Assembly (NCBI GenBank): GCA_945877805.1
Contig: CAMCSM010000018.1
Span: 1 to 37,189, forward strand
Reading direction: 5' to 3'
Length of the DNA: 37,189 nucleotides
From: Methylacidiphilum caldifontis
GTDB taxonomy: Bacteria; Verrucomicrobiota; Verrucomicrobiia; Methylacidiphilales; CAMAQI01
The position numbers and the translations under genes are program-made. Of this stretch, positions 1 to 8,466 are shown in pieces (within the stretch, counting starts at the first letter, position 1; the number at the start of each line of letters is the position of its first letter). Under the pieces are notes generated by a model that was not told the origin of the DNA, searched no databases, and worked only from the letters and a program-made list of their open reading frames with translations.

Positions 1-98
1 CTGTGCCTCATCGGACGGGGAAAAGGCTCGTAAAACGAGAAGATCTCTCCGCTGGAAGCGGAAATAATTTTGGTACGGAGGGAGGAGGGGGTACAACT

Positions 99-122
99 GC
101 AGCCCCGACCTGTCGGGGCTGC
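99..122. repeat. Perfect 11-bp inverted repeat (hairpin)
   Basis: Arms GCAGCCCCGAC (99-109) and GTCGGGGCTGC (112-122) are perfect complements around a 2-nt centre. G-rich (about 83-91) and C-rich (123-128) flanks could extend the stem. It lies just past the 3' end of the minus-strand gene that ends at 230, so it could end transcription, but neither strand has a T-tract next to it, so it is not a classical intrinsic terminator. It may be a dispersed palindromic repeat. I see no coding region in the rest of 1-229. Confidence 0.6.
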
Positions 123-229
123 CCCTCCAGTTCTAATGCAAGAAATGGGTTAATATCCTAAGATGGACGCGGCATCGAATGACTAATCCAAATTTTGGGA
201 GTCGAATCAGAATCCATATCGTTCCTCGG

Positions 230-1951
230 CTATTTCTTCTTCATCCAACGAGGACTATCCGAGAAATAAATATAGGCATCCTCTTGTGAGGCGAGCTTAG
301 GAGGAAGTCCTGTTGTCACTCCCCATGGAAAATTCGCTGGCATCCCTGAGCGAGTTAAAATCTTTTCATAATCGACCAATAAGGGGGACTTCAGATCGCT
401 GATCTTTTGATCTAAAGAGATCGGGCTAATCAATACTGCTGAAATCGGGGTGGTATAATCATGGATCTTATACAAATCCTTAATATTTACAGGAAGCCAC
501 AACGAGATCCGACCTCCATACCAAGCGGTCGCCCAAGGCATATCGGTAGCAATCACTTCATTTGGCTCACTCCACTCGGAGGAAATCTTGATGATGAGCG
601 GGTAGTAGGGAGGAAAACGGACGGGAGGCTCTTTGGGAGGGGCTATGGTCAAAAGATAAGGAATCGCATTTAAGAAAATAAAGAGCCCGATGATCGCTTT
701 TCCAATGGAGGGATGAGGAAGTTCGATCCGATCAAGTAAGATATAGAAAAATGCCGTGCCACAAATAATCAACAGCGGCAGAAGAAAAATAGCCATATTC
801 CAGACGCTCGTTTGCGTCGGAAAGGGACTGACAAAGGAGCCCCCCAGAATTAAAAACGGGAGAAGAATGAAAATTCCATATTGAAAAATCCGTGCACGTT
901 GACGTCGAAAAACGTGAAATACAGCAGCGAACCCAAGAATCGCAGCAAAGCTTCCTCCCCAGATCCCTTGTAAATTTTGCGTCGTATGACTCGCTGCCTG
1001 GACCATATGCACAACCACCATTTTTAAATAGGAAAAGGTTTGCTCCGATTGCAGCATCCGAAGTTCTGTATCGGCCATACTATTACTACTCCCCCACCCC
1101 CCCATCACACTTCCACTCAACATCTGATTTCGAATGAGATACGGAATGATCAAGAGAGCAAAAGCCCCTCCGTAGATAAACAGAATCCAAAGTCTCTGTC
1201 GAAAAGCGATCGCTGAAAGTAAAAGCATCGGAATCAAAATCCAAATTAATGAGAGGCGAGTCAAAACAGTAAGGCCTAATAGGAAGCCAGATAATGCCAT
1301 CATCGCAATCAATTCCCATAAATTATCTTTTTCTTGAGCCATCATCCCTTCGTTGAAAAAAAGCCAAGAGGCAGTCAAGAGAAGAAGGACGAAAGAGGTT
1401 GAAAGGCCTGATATTGAAAAACTCCAGATCAAATTAGAAACTAAAAACAGACCTGCCGATAAGATCCCCACACGCCCATCAAATAAACGTGTCCCTAAAA
1501 TTAAAATTAAAAATCCGGTGAGATAGGTGCAAATCACATTAAAAAAACAGATCACCCATTCTGCTCGAAAAGGGGAATCTCGGAGATCGGCCTCACTCAC
1601 CTCATAAGGTTTCCCAGTCACTCGAAAGAGAGCTCCCAAAAGATAGGGGTACAGAGGGGCCTGATAAATTTCAGGAAAAGAGTCCAATTTATTTTCGCTC
1701 TTACTTTTTATTTTTTCTTCAAAGATCGTCATTGCTTGAGGACGAATCCAATGCGTTGTAAATCCCTTTCCCTCCGCAATCTGCCTTCCCACCTGCGCGG
1801 CATCCATCGCCTCTCTCTCTTTAAAACCGTGAAACTCCGAAACAAGATACCACAGCGACAGGGTCCCGATCAGCATCGCCATCAGCAGCTTGTTCATCCA
1901 GGCTTTGCCTTTGCCTAATTCAAATGAATATAAAAGCTCGTGTAGTGTCAT
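230..1951 (-). CDS. GT-C type membrane glycosyltransferase (PMT/ArnT-like)
   Basis: A 573-residue integral membrane protein with about 10-12 hydrophobic segments. Near the N-terminus an acidic loop (EAMDAAQVGRQIAEGKGF, about residues 47-64) precedes a QAPLYPYLLGALFRVTG segment; this layout is typical of the GT39/GT83 and PMT_2 families, which move a sugar from a polyprenyl-phosphate carrier to a lipid or protein on the outer face of the inner membrane. The acceptor cannot be told. The start at 1951 is chosen because its ATG overlaps the TGA of the upstream sigma-54 regulator (ATGA), which indicates translational coupling. A second Met at residue 18 (MNKLLMAM) directly before the first membrane helix is an alternative. 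Coupling to a regulator suggests that expression of a surface glycan step is tied to that regulator; this is inference. Confidence 0.8.
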   Translation of the reverse strand: MTLHELLYSFELGKGKAWMNKLLMAMLIGTLSLWYLVSEFHGFKEREAMDAAQVGRQIAEGKGFTTHWIRPQAMTIFEEKIKSKSENKLDSFPEIYQAPLYPYLLGALFRVTGKPYEVSEADLRDSPFRAEWVICFFNVICTYLTGFLILILGTRLFDGRVGILSAGLFLVSNLIWSFSISGLSTSFVLLLLTASWLFFNEGMMAQEKDNLWELIAMMALSGFLLGLTVLTRLSLIWILIPMLLLSAIAFRQRLWILFIYGGAFALLIIPYLIRNQMLSGSVMGGWGSSNSMADTELRMLQSEQTFSYLKMVVVHMVQAASHTTQNLQGIWGGSFAAILGFAAVFHVFRRQRARIFQYGIFILLPFLILGGSFVSPFPTQTSVWNMAIFLLPLLIICGTAFFYILLDRIELPHPSIGKAIIGLFIFLNAIPYLLTIAPPKEPPVRFPPYYPLIIKISSEWSEPNEVIATDMPWATAWYGGRISLWLPVNIKDLYKIHDYTTPISAVLISPISLDQKISDLKSPLLVDYEKILTRSGMPANFPWGVTTGLPPKLASQEDAYIYFSDSPRWMKKK

Positions 1952-3351
1952 GATTCCTCAATTTTATAGTCGTTTAGTTTTCGATGCAATGTTCTTCGGC
2001 TAATTCCTAATTTTGTCGCAGCCTCCGTCTTATTGCCATGACTTGACCGGAGTGCTACTAAAATCATCTTTTTCTCCATCTCCTCTAAATTAAGACTCTC
2101 AGGACTAAAACTCGATAAACTCTTCAAATTCACCGGGGCCGCGGTAAAGATTCGCTCCGGCAAATCCTGCACCCCAATCTTCTCTCCTCTTGCTAAAACA
2201 ACTCCATGCTCGATCGCCATCCGAAGCTCTCGGACATTTCCCGGCCAACGATACTGAAGCAGGGCTTGCAACGCCTCACCACTCAATCCCGCGACACTCT
2301 TCCCGTTCTCTTTTGATAAAATCTTAATAAAAGAATCCACTAACAGCGGAATATCCTCTTTTCGTTCTCTTAAGGGGGGCAAAACAATCCGAATCACATT
2401 CAATCGGAAAAATAAATCGTCACGAAATTTCCCCTCCTCCACGAGCTTCTCCAAATTGCGGTTCGTCGCCGCAATCACCCGAACATCAACCGACAAGGTT
2501 TGATTGCTGCCGACTCGCTGAATCGTTCTCTCTCCAAGGACACGCAACAGTTTCACCTGTGTTGAAGGATCGATCTCCCCGATCTCATCGAGAAAAATCG
2601 ATCCGTGATTCGCCTCTTCAAACCGTCCAAGCCGTTTCTCCATCGCCCCCGTAAAAGCCCCTTTCTCATGCCCAAAAAGTTCGCTCTCTAAAAGCTGTGG
2701 AGAAAGGGCCGCGCAATGAACCGCTGAAAAATGATTTTCACAGCGGCTACTCAATTGATGAAGCGCCTTTGCCACGAGCTCTTTCCCTGTTCCACTCTCC
2801 CCCTCAATAAGAATCGTCGCTCTTGAATTAGCCACTTGCTGAATTTTATCGAACACCTGACGCATCACCGCCGAGGATCCAATTAAATTTTCCAAACCAA
2901 ATTTCTGTTGAAGGGCCTGCTTTAAATCTCGGTTTTCGCTCTCCACCCGCTTCGATTTTAAAGCCCGAAGCAACGTCATCTCGATCTCATCTAAGTTGAG
3001 TGGCTTCGTCACATAGTCGTAAGCCCCCTTCCGCATCGCCTCAATCGCTGTCTCTACCGACCCATAGGCGGTCATCATCACACAAAGTGGCGGCTTCGGA
3101 AGAGTCCGAAGTCGAGTCAACAGATCCAACCCATTATCCCCCCCCAGCTTAATATCACAAAGTACGAGATCCAAGGTTTCAGCCTGTAAAATATTCCACG
3201 CCGAAGCAATATCAGGAGCCAAATAGACCTCAAAATGATCGGCAAAAGCGCGCCGCAATCCATCTCGGGTATTTTTCTCATCCTCCACGATCAATAAACC
3301 GGGAAGATTTGCAGGAAATTCAGCAGTCATTGAGAGACAATTTGTCTCCAT
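1948..3351 (-). CDS. Sigma-54-dependent response regulator (NtrC family)
   Basis: The protein has three parts. Residues about 17-130 form a receiver domain with acidic pocket E23/D24, phospho-acceptor D66 (LVLCDIKL) and a TKPL lysine. Residues about 150-390 form an AAA+ domain with Walker A GESGTGKE and the sigma-54 contact loop ESELFGHEKGAFTGA. The C-terminus is a Fis-type helix-turn-helix (KTEAATKLGISRRTLHRKL). At 467 residues it has the usual length of the family. It should activate sigma-54 promoters when phosphorylated by a histidine kinase, and no kinase lies in the window. The start could be 3351, with AGGGA just before it, or the ATG eight codons in at 3330 (MTAEFPAN); between them lies a perfect palindrome (3334-3348). 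Relatives (PrsR) control exosortase/PEP-CTERM genes, and an exosortase sits 10 kb away, but I found no sigma-54 promoter to link them. Confidence 0.93.
   Translation of the reverse strand: METNCLSMTAEFPANLPGLLIVEDEKNTRDGLRRAFADHFEVYLAPDIASAWNILQAETLDLVLCDIKLGGDNGLDLLTRLRTLPKPPLCVMMTAYGSVETAIEAMRKGAYDYVTKPLNLDEIEMTLLRALKSKRVESENRDLKQALQQKFGLENLIGSSAVMRQVFDKIQQVANSRATILIEGESGTGKELVAKALHQLSSRCENHFSAVHCAALSPQLLESELFGHEKGAFTGAMEKRLGRFEEANHGSIFLDEIGEIDPSTQVKLLRVLGERTIQRVGSNQTLSVDVRVIAATNRNLEKLVEEGKFRDDLFFRLNVIRIVLPPLRERKEDIPLLVDSFIKILSKENGKSVAGLSGEALQALLQYRWPGNVRELRMAIEHGVVLARGEKIGVQDLPERIFTAAPVNLKSLSSFSPESLNLEEMEKKMILVALRSSHGNKTEAATKLGISRRTLHRKLNDYKIEES
3334..3348. promoter_or_regulatory. Palindrome GAGACAATTTGTCTC at regulator start
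   Basis: Perfect 7-1-7 inverted repeat between the two possible start codons of the sigma-54 regulator. If translation starts at 3330, the palindrome is in the 5' leader and could be an operator or an mRNA hairpin covering the start. If translation starts at 3351, it is coding. Role inferred only from symmetry and place. Confidence 0.4.
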
Positions 3352-3430
3352 TCCCTAGTAAATCAAGAAAATCAAATTATTAAATTGAATTTTCCTCTAT
3401 TGCCTTTGGTCCTTTACAGTATTTACCTTG

Positions 3431-3470
3431 AATTCGTTGGCGTCCTTTGCTTTTCCTTGGCGGTTAGGTT
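3431..3470 (+). repeat. Dispersed repeat family B, copy 1
   Basis: The stretch contains TTGGCGTCCTTTGC and then TTTTCCTTGGCGGTTAG. It matches the reverse complement of 15525-15564 and the plus strand of 8641-8680 (shared core CTTGGCGGTT preceded by CTTT-rich units). It lies in the 269-nt gap between the divergently placed regulator and the TPR gene end. I see no gene in that gap. Confidence 0.6.
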
Positions 3471-3620
3471 GACGCCTATGCGCAGCAGCGGGGAAGAGAT
3501 TGCAGCTCCGAAAAAGGATCGGGGCAGGGACGCAAACCGAATGAGAGGGGCGTCGAATGAGTCAACATGGAGTTGGGGATAGGCTCAATGTATCGGCCTC
3601 CACCTACGTTTTCTTTCTGT

Positions 3621-3926
3621 CTAAATTTTCGCTAAAATCTCTCGAATCTCCGCCTCAGGTCCCTCATGCTTTTGCGAAATCGCTAACTGCAATCCTTTTT
3701 GATAATAGTCCTTCGCTTGTTCAAGCTCCCCTTTTTGCAGCAACAGTTTTCCCAGCAGCATCACCACCACCATCCAATCCGGTTTCTTCGCAAGACAGAA
3801 TTGTAAATGAGGGATCGCAGACTCCTCCTGATGTTGATCCATCAATCCTTTCGCCAAACTAAACCGGAATAGTTCATTCTCCGGAAATTTCTGAACCCGC
3901 TGCTCTAATTGTTGAAGATCGCTCAT
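3621..3926 (-). CDS. Small TPR-like protein
   Basis: A 101-residue soluble protein of two to three helix-turn-helix units with the TPR spacing of small and large residues (NELFRFSLAKGLMDQ, then WMVVVMLLGKLLLQKGELEQAKDYYQKGLQLA). Such proteins are protein-binding scaffolds and the partner is unknown. It begins 10 bp after the terC stop on the same strand, so the two are probably cotranscribed. There is no signal peptide and no strong Shine-Dalgarno before the ATG. The pattern is clear enough for the fold, not for a role. Confidence 0.75.
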   Translation of the reverse strand: MSDLQQLEQRVQKFPENELFRFSLAKGLMDQHQEESAIPHLQFCLAKKPDWMVVVMLLGKLLLQKGELEQAKDYYQKGLQLAISQKHEGPEAEIREILAKI

Positions 3927-3936
3927 GAGAAGAATC

Positions 3937-4959
3937 TTAAATTGTATTTTTTTTTCGGGTTTTCCAGAGTGAAAGGACTATGGAGAAAGTGAGGATGCCA
4001 AGAATAATTCCGAGTGACCAGGAAATCGAGAATTTTCCGCCAAACTGATCGTTGAGCCAGACCATTTTCAATCCGACAAACATCAGGATGATCCCCAACC
4101 CATATTTTAGGTAGAGGAAACGATGAACAAGATCGGCGAGGAGAAAATACATCGATCGAAGACCCAAGATCGCAAACATATTCGAGGTGAAGACGATAAA
4201 AGGCTCATTGGTCAGGGCAAAAATCGCCGGAACGGAGTCGACGGCAAAGATGATGTCGGAGACCTCAATTAAGACAAGCGCGACGAAGAGGGGGGTGGCT
4301 GCCTTTTTTCCATTTTCGAGAGTAAAGAATTTTTGACCATCAATTTTTGTGGTAATCGGAATCAGTTTCTTGAGGCCTCGATAGATCCAATTCTTTTCAA
4401 GATCTTGTGTCTGTTCTGTGGGCGCAAAGAGGATTTTTACCCCTGTTGCCATCAAGAGAACTCCAAAGAAGATCACGACCTCTTTGTGCTGCATAAGGAC
4501 GGAGCCTAAGGCAATGAAGATAATTCGAAAAATAACGGCCCCGATAATTCCGAAAAAAAGAACGCGATGTTGGTATTTAGGAGGGATCGCAAGGAAACTA
4601 AAAATAACAACGAAGACAAAGATATTATCGACCGCAAGCGACTTTTCGACGACGTACCCGGTGAGATATTCGAGGAGTACCTGTTTCGAGGACTGTTCCG
4701 GATTAAATCCCGGAAAGGCGAGAAGCCGGGCATCTTGGGCAAAGGAGTGAAGGCTATATTGATAGAGTCCAAATCCAAAGAGGAGGGATAATACAACCCA
4801 AACAACGCTCCAGATCGAGGCCTCTTTGAGGGTGACAACATGGCAATCTTTATGAAAGACCCCTAAATCCAGAACCAAAATAGCGGTCATCAGGACTAAG
4901 AAAAGGCCGTAAAGCCACCAATAATGTTCGAATGGAAAGAGAGCGATAGAGGAGTTCAT
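3937..4959 (-). CDS. TerC family membrane protein
   Basis: A 340-residue protein with about nine membrane segments. It carries both acidic signatures of the TerC/Alx family inside helices: EKSLAVDNIFVFVVIF and LIEVSDIIFAVDSVPAIFALT. The family is linked to manganese export, metal loading of exported proteins and tellurite resistance; which applies here cannot be told. Length and topology match Alx/YgjT-like members (about 320-350 residues). The TPR gene follows after 10 bp. The ATG at 4959 is the first in frame and leads directly into the first helix, so the start is likely right. No manganese riboswitch was recognised upstream. Confidence 0.9.
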   Translation of the reverse strand: MNSSIALFPFEHYWWLYGLFLVLMTAILVLDLGVFHKDCHVVTLKEASIWSVVWVVLSLLFGFGLYQYSLHSFAQDARLLAFPGFNPEQSSKQVLLEYLTGYVVEKSLAVDNIFVFVVIFSFLAIPPKYQHRVLFFGIIGAVIFRIIFIALGSVLMQHKEVVIFFGVLLMATGVKILFAPTEQTQDLEKNWIYRGLKKLIPITTKIDGQKFFTLENGKKAATPLFVALVLIEVSDIIFAVDSVPAIFALTNEPFIVFTSNMFAILGLRSMYFLLADLVHRFLYLKYGLGIILMFVGLKMVWLNDQFGGKFSISWSLGIILGILTFSIVLSLWKTRKKNTI

Positions 4960-5045
4960 TATTTTTGTTGGAGAAAATTATGCGGGAATTTCAAAAAAGC
5001 AAAAAATAGTTTCTTTTATTTTTTAAAAATGAGAAAAGCCTACAC

Positions 5046-5441
5046 TTATCGAACCTTGAGTCCGTACTTTTGATATCTCTCAATTTCTCGATCCCGGGTC
5101 AGAAGGGTATAATTGTTTTGAATCGCTTCCCAAATTAAAAGTCGATCAAAGGGATCTTTATGAATATCAACTGGAAGTCGATAAAAGGTCGAATAAACCT
5201 CTACTCCCACCTCTTTTATTTGATACCCCGCACTTTGTAACGCCTCCGGGATTTTGTCGGGGGTCGTATGCGATAACTCTAACTTTCCTATCGAATATTT
5301 AAGACTGATCTCAAAAATGGAGATCGAACTAAAAACAATCTCGTTCGACTCATCATTCAGAATCTTTAACTCTGACTGATTTAATCGCTTCGAATCAAAC
5401 AAGATCCATAACAATAATTGGGTATCCAACAAATAGATCAT
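5046..5441 (-). CDS. PIN-domain toxin, VapC type
   Basis: A 131-residue PIN-fold ribonuclease. The metal-binding acids can be placed: D6 (YLLDTQLLLW), E44 (SIFEISLK), D99 in HKDPFDRLL and D117 in LLTRDREI. The HxDPFDR motif is typical of the VapC subgroup paired with Phd/YefM-type antitoxins. Such toxins cut tRNA or rRNA when the antitoxin is lost. The ATG overlaps the antitoxin TGA by 4 bp, so the pair is translationally coupled. The protein is full length with all catalytic residues, so it is probably active. Confidence 0.92.
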   Translation of the reverse strand: MIYLLDTQLLLWILFDSKRLNQSELKILNDESNEIVFSSISIFEISLKYSIGKLELSHTTPDKIPEALQSAGYQIKEVGVEVYSTFYRLPVDIHKDPFDRLLIWEAIQNNYTLLTRDREIERYQKYGLKVR

Positions 5442-5674
5442 AATCCCAACATCTCTTCCGAAGAGATTTTAAAATCCCCGACAATACGATAGGAGGCCTT
5501 TTTCTCTAAAACCCCGACCTTTCGTTTCTTTGGTTGATACTTATGAAAAGGAACGATCACCCCTAATTTCTGATGGTTCTTCCCATACTCAATCAGAATC
5601 TCCTCGCCCCTACGAAGATCCTCAATCACACTTGAAAATTGTGCCTTCAAAAGAGCGACCGTCATGGTTTTCAT
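5438..5674 (-). CDS. Phd/YefM-like antitoxin
   Basis: About 78 residues. The N-terminal half (MTVALLKAQFSSVIEDLRRGEEI) has the Phd/YefM DNA-binding pattern; the charged C-terminal half should wrap the toxin. The open frame extends upstream to 5785, but the promoter at 5682-5710 lies inside that extension, so the start must be at 5674 (MKTM) or 5665 (MTVA). The first would sit at or next to the predicted transcription start, giving a nearly leaderless mRNA. The second has GAGGAG nine bases before it, though part of that may not be transcribed. It overlaps the PIN toxin by ATGA and is likely autoregulated through the palindrome at 5695-5711. Confidence 0.85.
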   Translation of the reverse strand: MKTMTVALLKAQFSSVIEDLRRGEEILIEYGKNHQKLGVIVPFHKYQPKKRKVGVLEKKASYRIVGDFKISSEEMLGL

Positions 5675-5681
5675 CTCCTCT

Positions 5682-5711
5682 ATTTTAAGCTTTTGTTGAC
5701 ACGTTGTCAAC
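5682..5711 (-). promoter_or_regulatory. Toxin-antitoxin promoter with overlapping operator
   Basis: On the minus strand there is a consensus -35 TTGACA (5705-5710), 17 bp, and TAAAAT (5682-5687). A perfect inverted repeat GTTGACACGTTGTCAAC (5695-5711, arms of 7 around CGT) covers the -35 box and part of the spacer, the expected place for the antitoxin to repress its own operon. The transcription start would fall near 5675, at the ATG. Confidence 0.75.
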
Positions 5712-5838
5712 AATCTCATCGATCTCATCCTTTCTCCATGGGAGATCAGGAGAAAGTCGTCAATTCCACTAAAATAAATCGCCACAGGGTAAACTTACTT
5801 CCTTGACGACTAACTCCCTTTCTCCCACGGAGAGAGTT

Positions 5839-8466
5839 ATGGCTCTCTTTGGAAATCTCTTTGGCTGGAAAGGAAACATGAGCGGTCGCTCGATTGCGAC
5901 CTATCACCCCTTTTGTGAACTCCTCCCCTATCGCGACCTGATTCAACAGATGATCGTCGATCGCTACGGATGCCTTCACGCGCTCTATGAAATCGATGCC
6001 CTCGAAATTGGGGTCGCTTCAACCGATCTCCTCATCCAACTCCAAAATTCGCTGGTCGCCGCGACCGATAAACTCCCGGAACGGGTCGTTCAACTGGAAT
6101 ATCATTTCACGACAAACGGCGATCTTGCTCCCGTCATCGAAGCCCATGGAAATTATGAATCCGATTGGGAGCTCACGGACTGGCTCCGAAAAAATCGTCG
6201 GCAACGCCTACGGGAAAAAATGCAACGTCGAGAGCTCGTTCAATCGAATACGATTCTCGTCGTTACGGTCCGACCTCCAGATCAACCCTCTCATCGTCCG
6301 ATCGATCTGCTTTCGAAAAATTCTCCCTCTCCAGATCGACTCCTCCCTCGACCCCTCAGTCATGAGGAGTTTCAAGATGCCGTTCAGCTCCATCAAATCG
6401 CTCTGAGCACTCTCTCCGATACCCTCGGCAGAGTGGGGATTCGACTCCGTGCGATGAACGATCGAGAGATCTCCGGTTATTTCTATCGGTTGATGAACCC
6501 AGACCTCGCTGTGGAGCAAGGAATCCCCCTTCACTTTGATCCTGATTCCACTCCCTTTCTCGACTCTTGGCTCTGCCACGAAATCGAACTCCACGACCGC
6601 TCTTTTCGCTGGGGAAATTATCATCACGGAATGATCTCGATGGTTGCGAAACCGATCGAGAGCCGACCCGCGGAAATCGCCCAACTCACCACCTCACTCC
6701 CTTTTTCCGATACTCGAATCACGCTCAAAGTTCGTCGTCTCGACAAACAACAAGAGATGGAATCGTTGCGGATGAAGCAGATGCTCGCCTTTGATAAATC
6801 ACAAAAATCGCCTCATGTGATCGATCAATTCATGACCCCTTATCAAAAGGAGTCCTCCAACCCCTCAATGCACTACGAAGCACAAGAGCAGATGGAAGAG
6901 GCGAATGAACTCCTTCGACTGATGCGTTCTGGCCACGAATCTCTGGTACAGATTCAACTCACGGCCCACACCTGGCATCGTGATCCGCAAGAGCTCCAAA
7001 AACGCCGTGAGATTTTAATGGGTCGAATCGCAGGCTGGAATCGGGCCCGTCCTTGGCTCGATACTTTTTCAACCCTCCCTGTTTTTTGCAATTCGCTCCC
7101 TGCTGTTTACGAGCCGTTTGAGCGCCCTTTAAAAGTGAAATCTCACATGATGGCCGATCTCGTTCCGCTCTCCAAGGGATTTGAAGGAGGAGACCCTCCT
7201 CTCGCCCTCTTGAGAAATTCCTCGCAAGGGCTGATCTCCCTCAATCTCTGGCACCTCAAAGAGACCTCTGCACCGCTCGCTTTTGTTTCCGGCGAAACCG
7301 GCTCCGGAAAAAGCGTCCTGATTCTTTACCTTCTCCTTCAACATCTTGCCCATGACAAGCCAACCGAAAACGATCCTATTCTCCTGATGCTCGATGTGGG
7401 AGGAAGTTATCGGCCCCTCATCGAACTCGCCGGTGGAGACTACATCCCCCTCGATTTCCAAAACCCGATTCTCTTTAATCCGCTCCAAGTCTATCGATTC
7501 AACGACCGTCACTCCTCCGAGCCAACACTCGAGGAACGGTCTATGATTCTCGACCAATTAATCCCAATTCTTTCCTCCCCCTCCGATCCTGAAGGAGAAC
7601 TCCCCACGCCGCTTAAAAACCTACTCAACACCGCGCTCGAACTCACCTTCAATGTCGCCGCAAAACGTCAGATCCGCTGCGTGATTCTTGATCACCTCTT
7701 TGAACAACTCGGAAAAATGGGGGCTGATACCGATCCGCTGATCGAGCGACTCCGTCCCTTTGTCACCGGAGGAGAACTGGCCGGTTGGTTTAACGGCCCG
7801 ACTCAGATCCATCTCGAAAGTCGCGCGATCTGTTTTGACCTCAAAGGGGTTCAGCAACATCCGACTCTCGCTCGCTCCTTAATTCCGATGATTATTAATC
7901 TCTATAAATCGATGATCTGGGCAAACCGTTCCGAAAGAAAAATTCTTGTTCTCGACGAGCTCTGGCAATTCCTCGAAACCCCTGCCCTCGCCGACTTTAT
8001 TCGTGAAGCCTGGAAAACCTTCCGGAAAGAAAACACAGCGATCATCGGAGGGAGTCAATCTCTTGCTGACCTCACCAAACTCCCCGCCATCGCCGATGCG
8101 ATTCTCCAAGGAACCCAAACCTGGTTTCTCCTCCCTCAAGGAAACTCCGATAACAATCGAGTCGCCGCCGAATTCCTCAGCCTCACCGAAGGACAAATCG
8201 AGCTCCTCCAACATCTTGAAAAAAAAGAGGGACTCAATCCGTTTGGTAGCTACGAGAATCACCGCGAATGCCTCCTGCTTCGTGGCAAAGGAAAAAATCA
8301 ACGCAGTGGCAAAGCCCTCATCCAACTTCAACCGGAGGAGCGCTGGATTGCGACTCTGAACCCTAAAGAGGATCAACTCCGCCGCGAAACCTTCGAACGC
8401 TTCAACCACGACCCGGTCAAAACTCTCACTTGGCTCGCCGAACAATATCCGAGGGGGATCGCATGA
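5839..8466 (+). CDS. VirB4-like type IV secretion / conjugation ATPase
   Basis: 875 residues. The N-terminal half resembles the CagE/TrbE/VirB4 N-domain. The C-terminal half is a RecA-like motor with Walker A GETGSGKS (residues 485-492), a LMLDVGGSYRPLIELAGG segment, Walker B ILVLDELWQF (D706, E707) and a later GGSQSLADL motif. VirB4 proteins drive pilus assembly and substrate transfer at the inner membrane. The frame opens at a TTG (5803), but the ATG at 5839 has GGAG six bases upstream and starts the homologous-looking MALFGNLFGW, so 5839 is preferred. The next gene overlaps by ATGA. No VirB, TraG, relaxase or integrase gene is nearby, so this is an orphan motor or part of an element that extends no further here. 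Codons favour C in third position (CTC, ATC, GAC), unlike downstream genes. Confidence 0.87.
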   Translation: MALFGNLFGWKGNMSGRSIATYHPFCELLPYRDLIQQMIVDRYGCLHALYEIDALEIGVASTDLLIQLQNSLVAATDKLPERVVQLEYHFTTNGDLAPVIEAHGNYESDWELTDWLRKNRRQRLREKMQRRELVQSNTILVVTVRPPDQPSHRPIDLLSKNSPSPDRLLPRPLSHEEFQDAVQLHQIALSTLSDTLGRVGIRLRAMNDREISGYFYRLMNPDLAVEQGIPLHFDPDSTPFLDSWLCHEIELHDRSFRWGNYHHGMISMVAKPIESRPAEIAQLTTSLPFSDTRITLKVRRLDKQQEMESLRMKQMLAFDKSQKSPHVIDQFMTPYQKESSNPSMHYEAQEQMEEANELLRLMRSGHESLVQIQLTAHTWHRDPQELQKRREILMGRIAGWNRARPWLDTFSTLPVFCNSLPAVYEPFERPLKVKSHMMADLVPLSKGFEGGDPPLALLRNSSQGLISLNLWHLKETSAPLAFVSGETGSGKSVLILYLLLQHLAHDKPTENDPILLMLDVGGSYRPLIELAGGDYIPLDFQNPILFNPLQVYRFNDRHSSEPTLEERSMILDQLIPILSSPSDPEGELPTPLKNLLNTALELTFNVAAKRQIRCVILDHLFEQLGKMGADTDPLIERLRPFVTGGELAGWFNGPTQIHLESRAICFDLKGVQQHPTLARSLIPMIINLYKSMIWANRSERKILVLDELWQFLETPALADFIREAWKTFRKENTAIIGGSQSLADLTKLPAIADAILQGTQTWFLLPQGNSDNNRVAAEFLSLTEGQIELLQHLEKKEGLNPFGSYENHRECLLLRGKGKNQRSGKALIQLQPEERWIATLNPKEDQLRRETFERFNHDPVKTLTWLAEQYPRGIA

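Noticed and set aside
5803-5838. TTG start for the VirB4-like gene
   Set aside because: The ATG at 5839 has a good ribosome site (GGAG), while the TTG has none.
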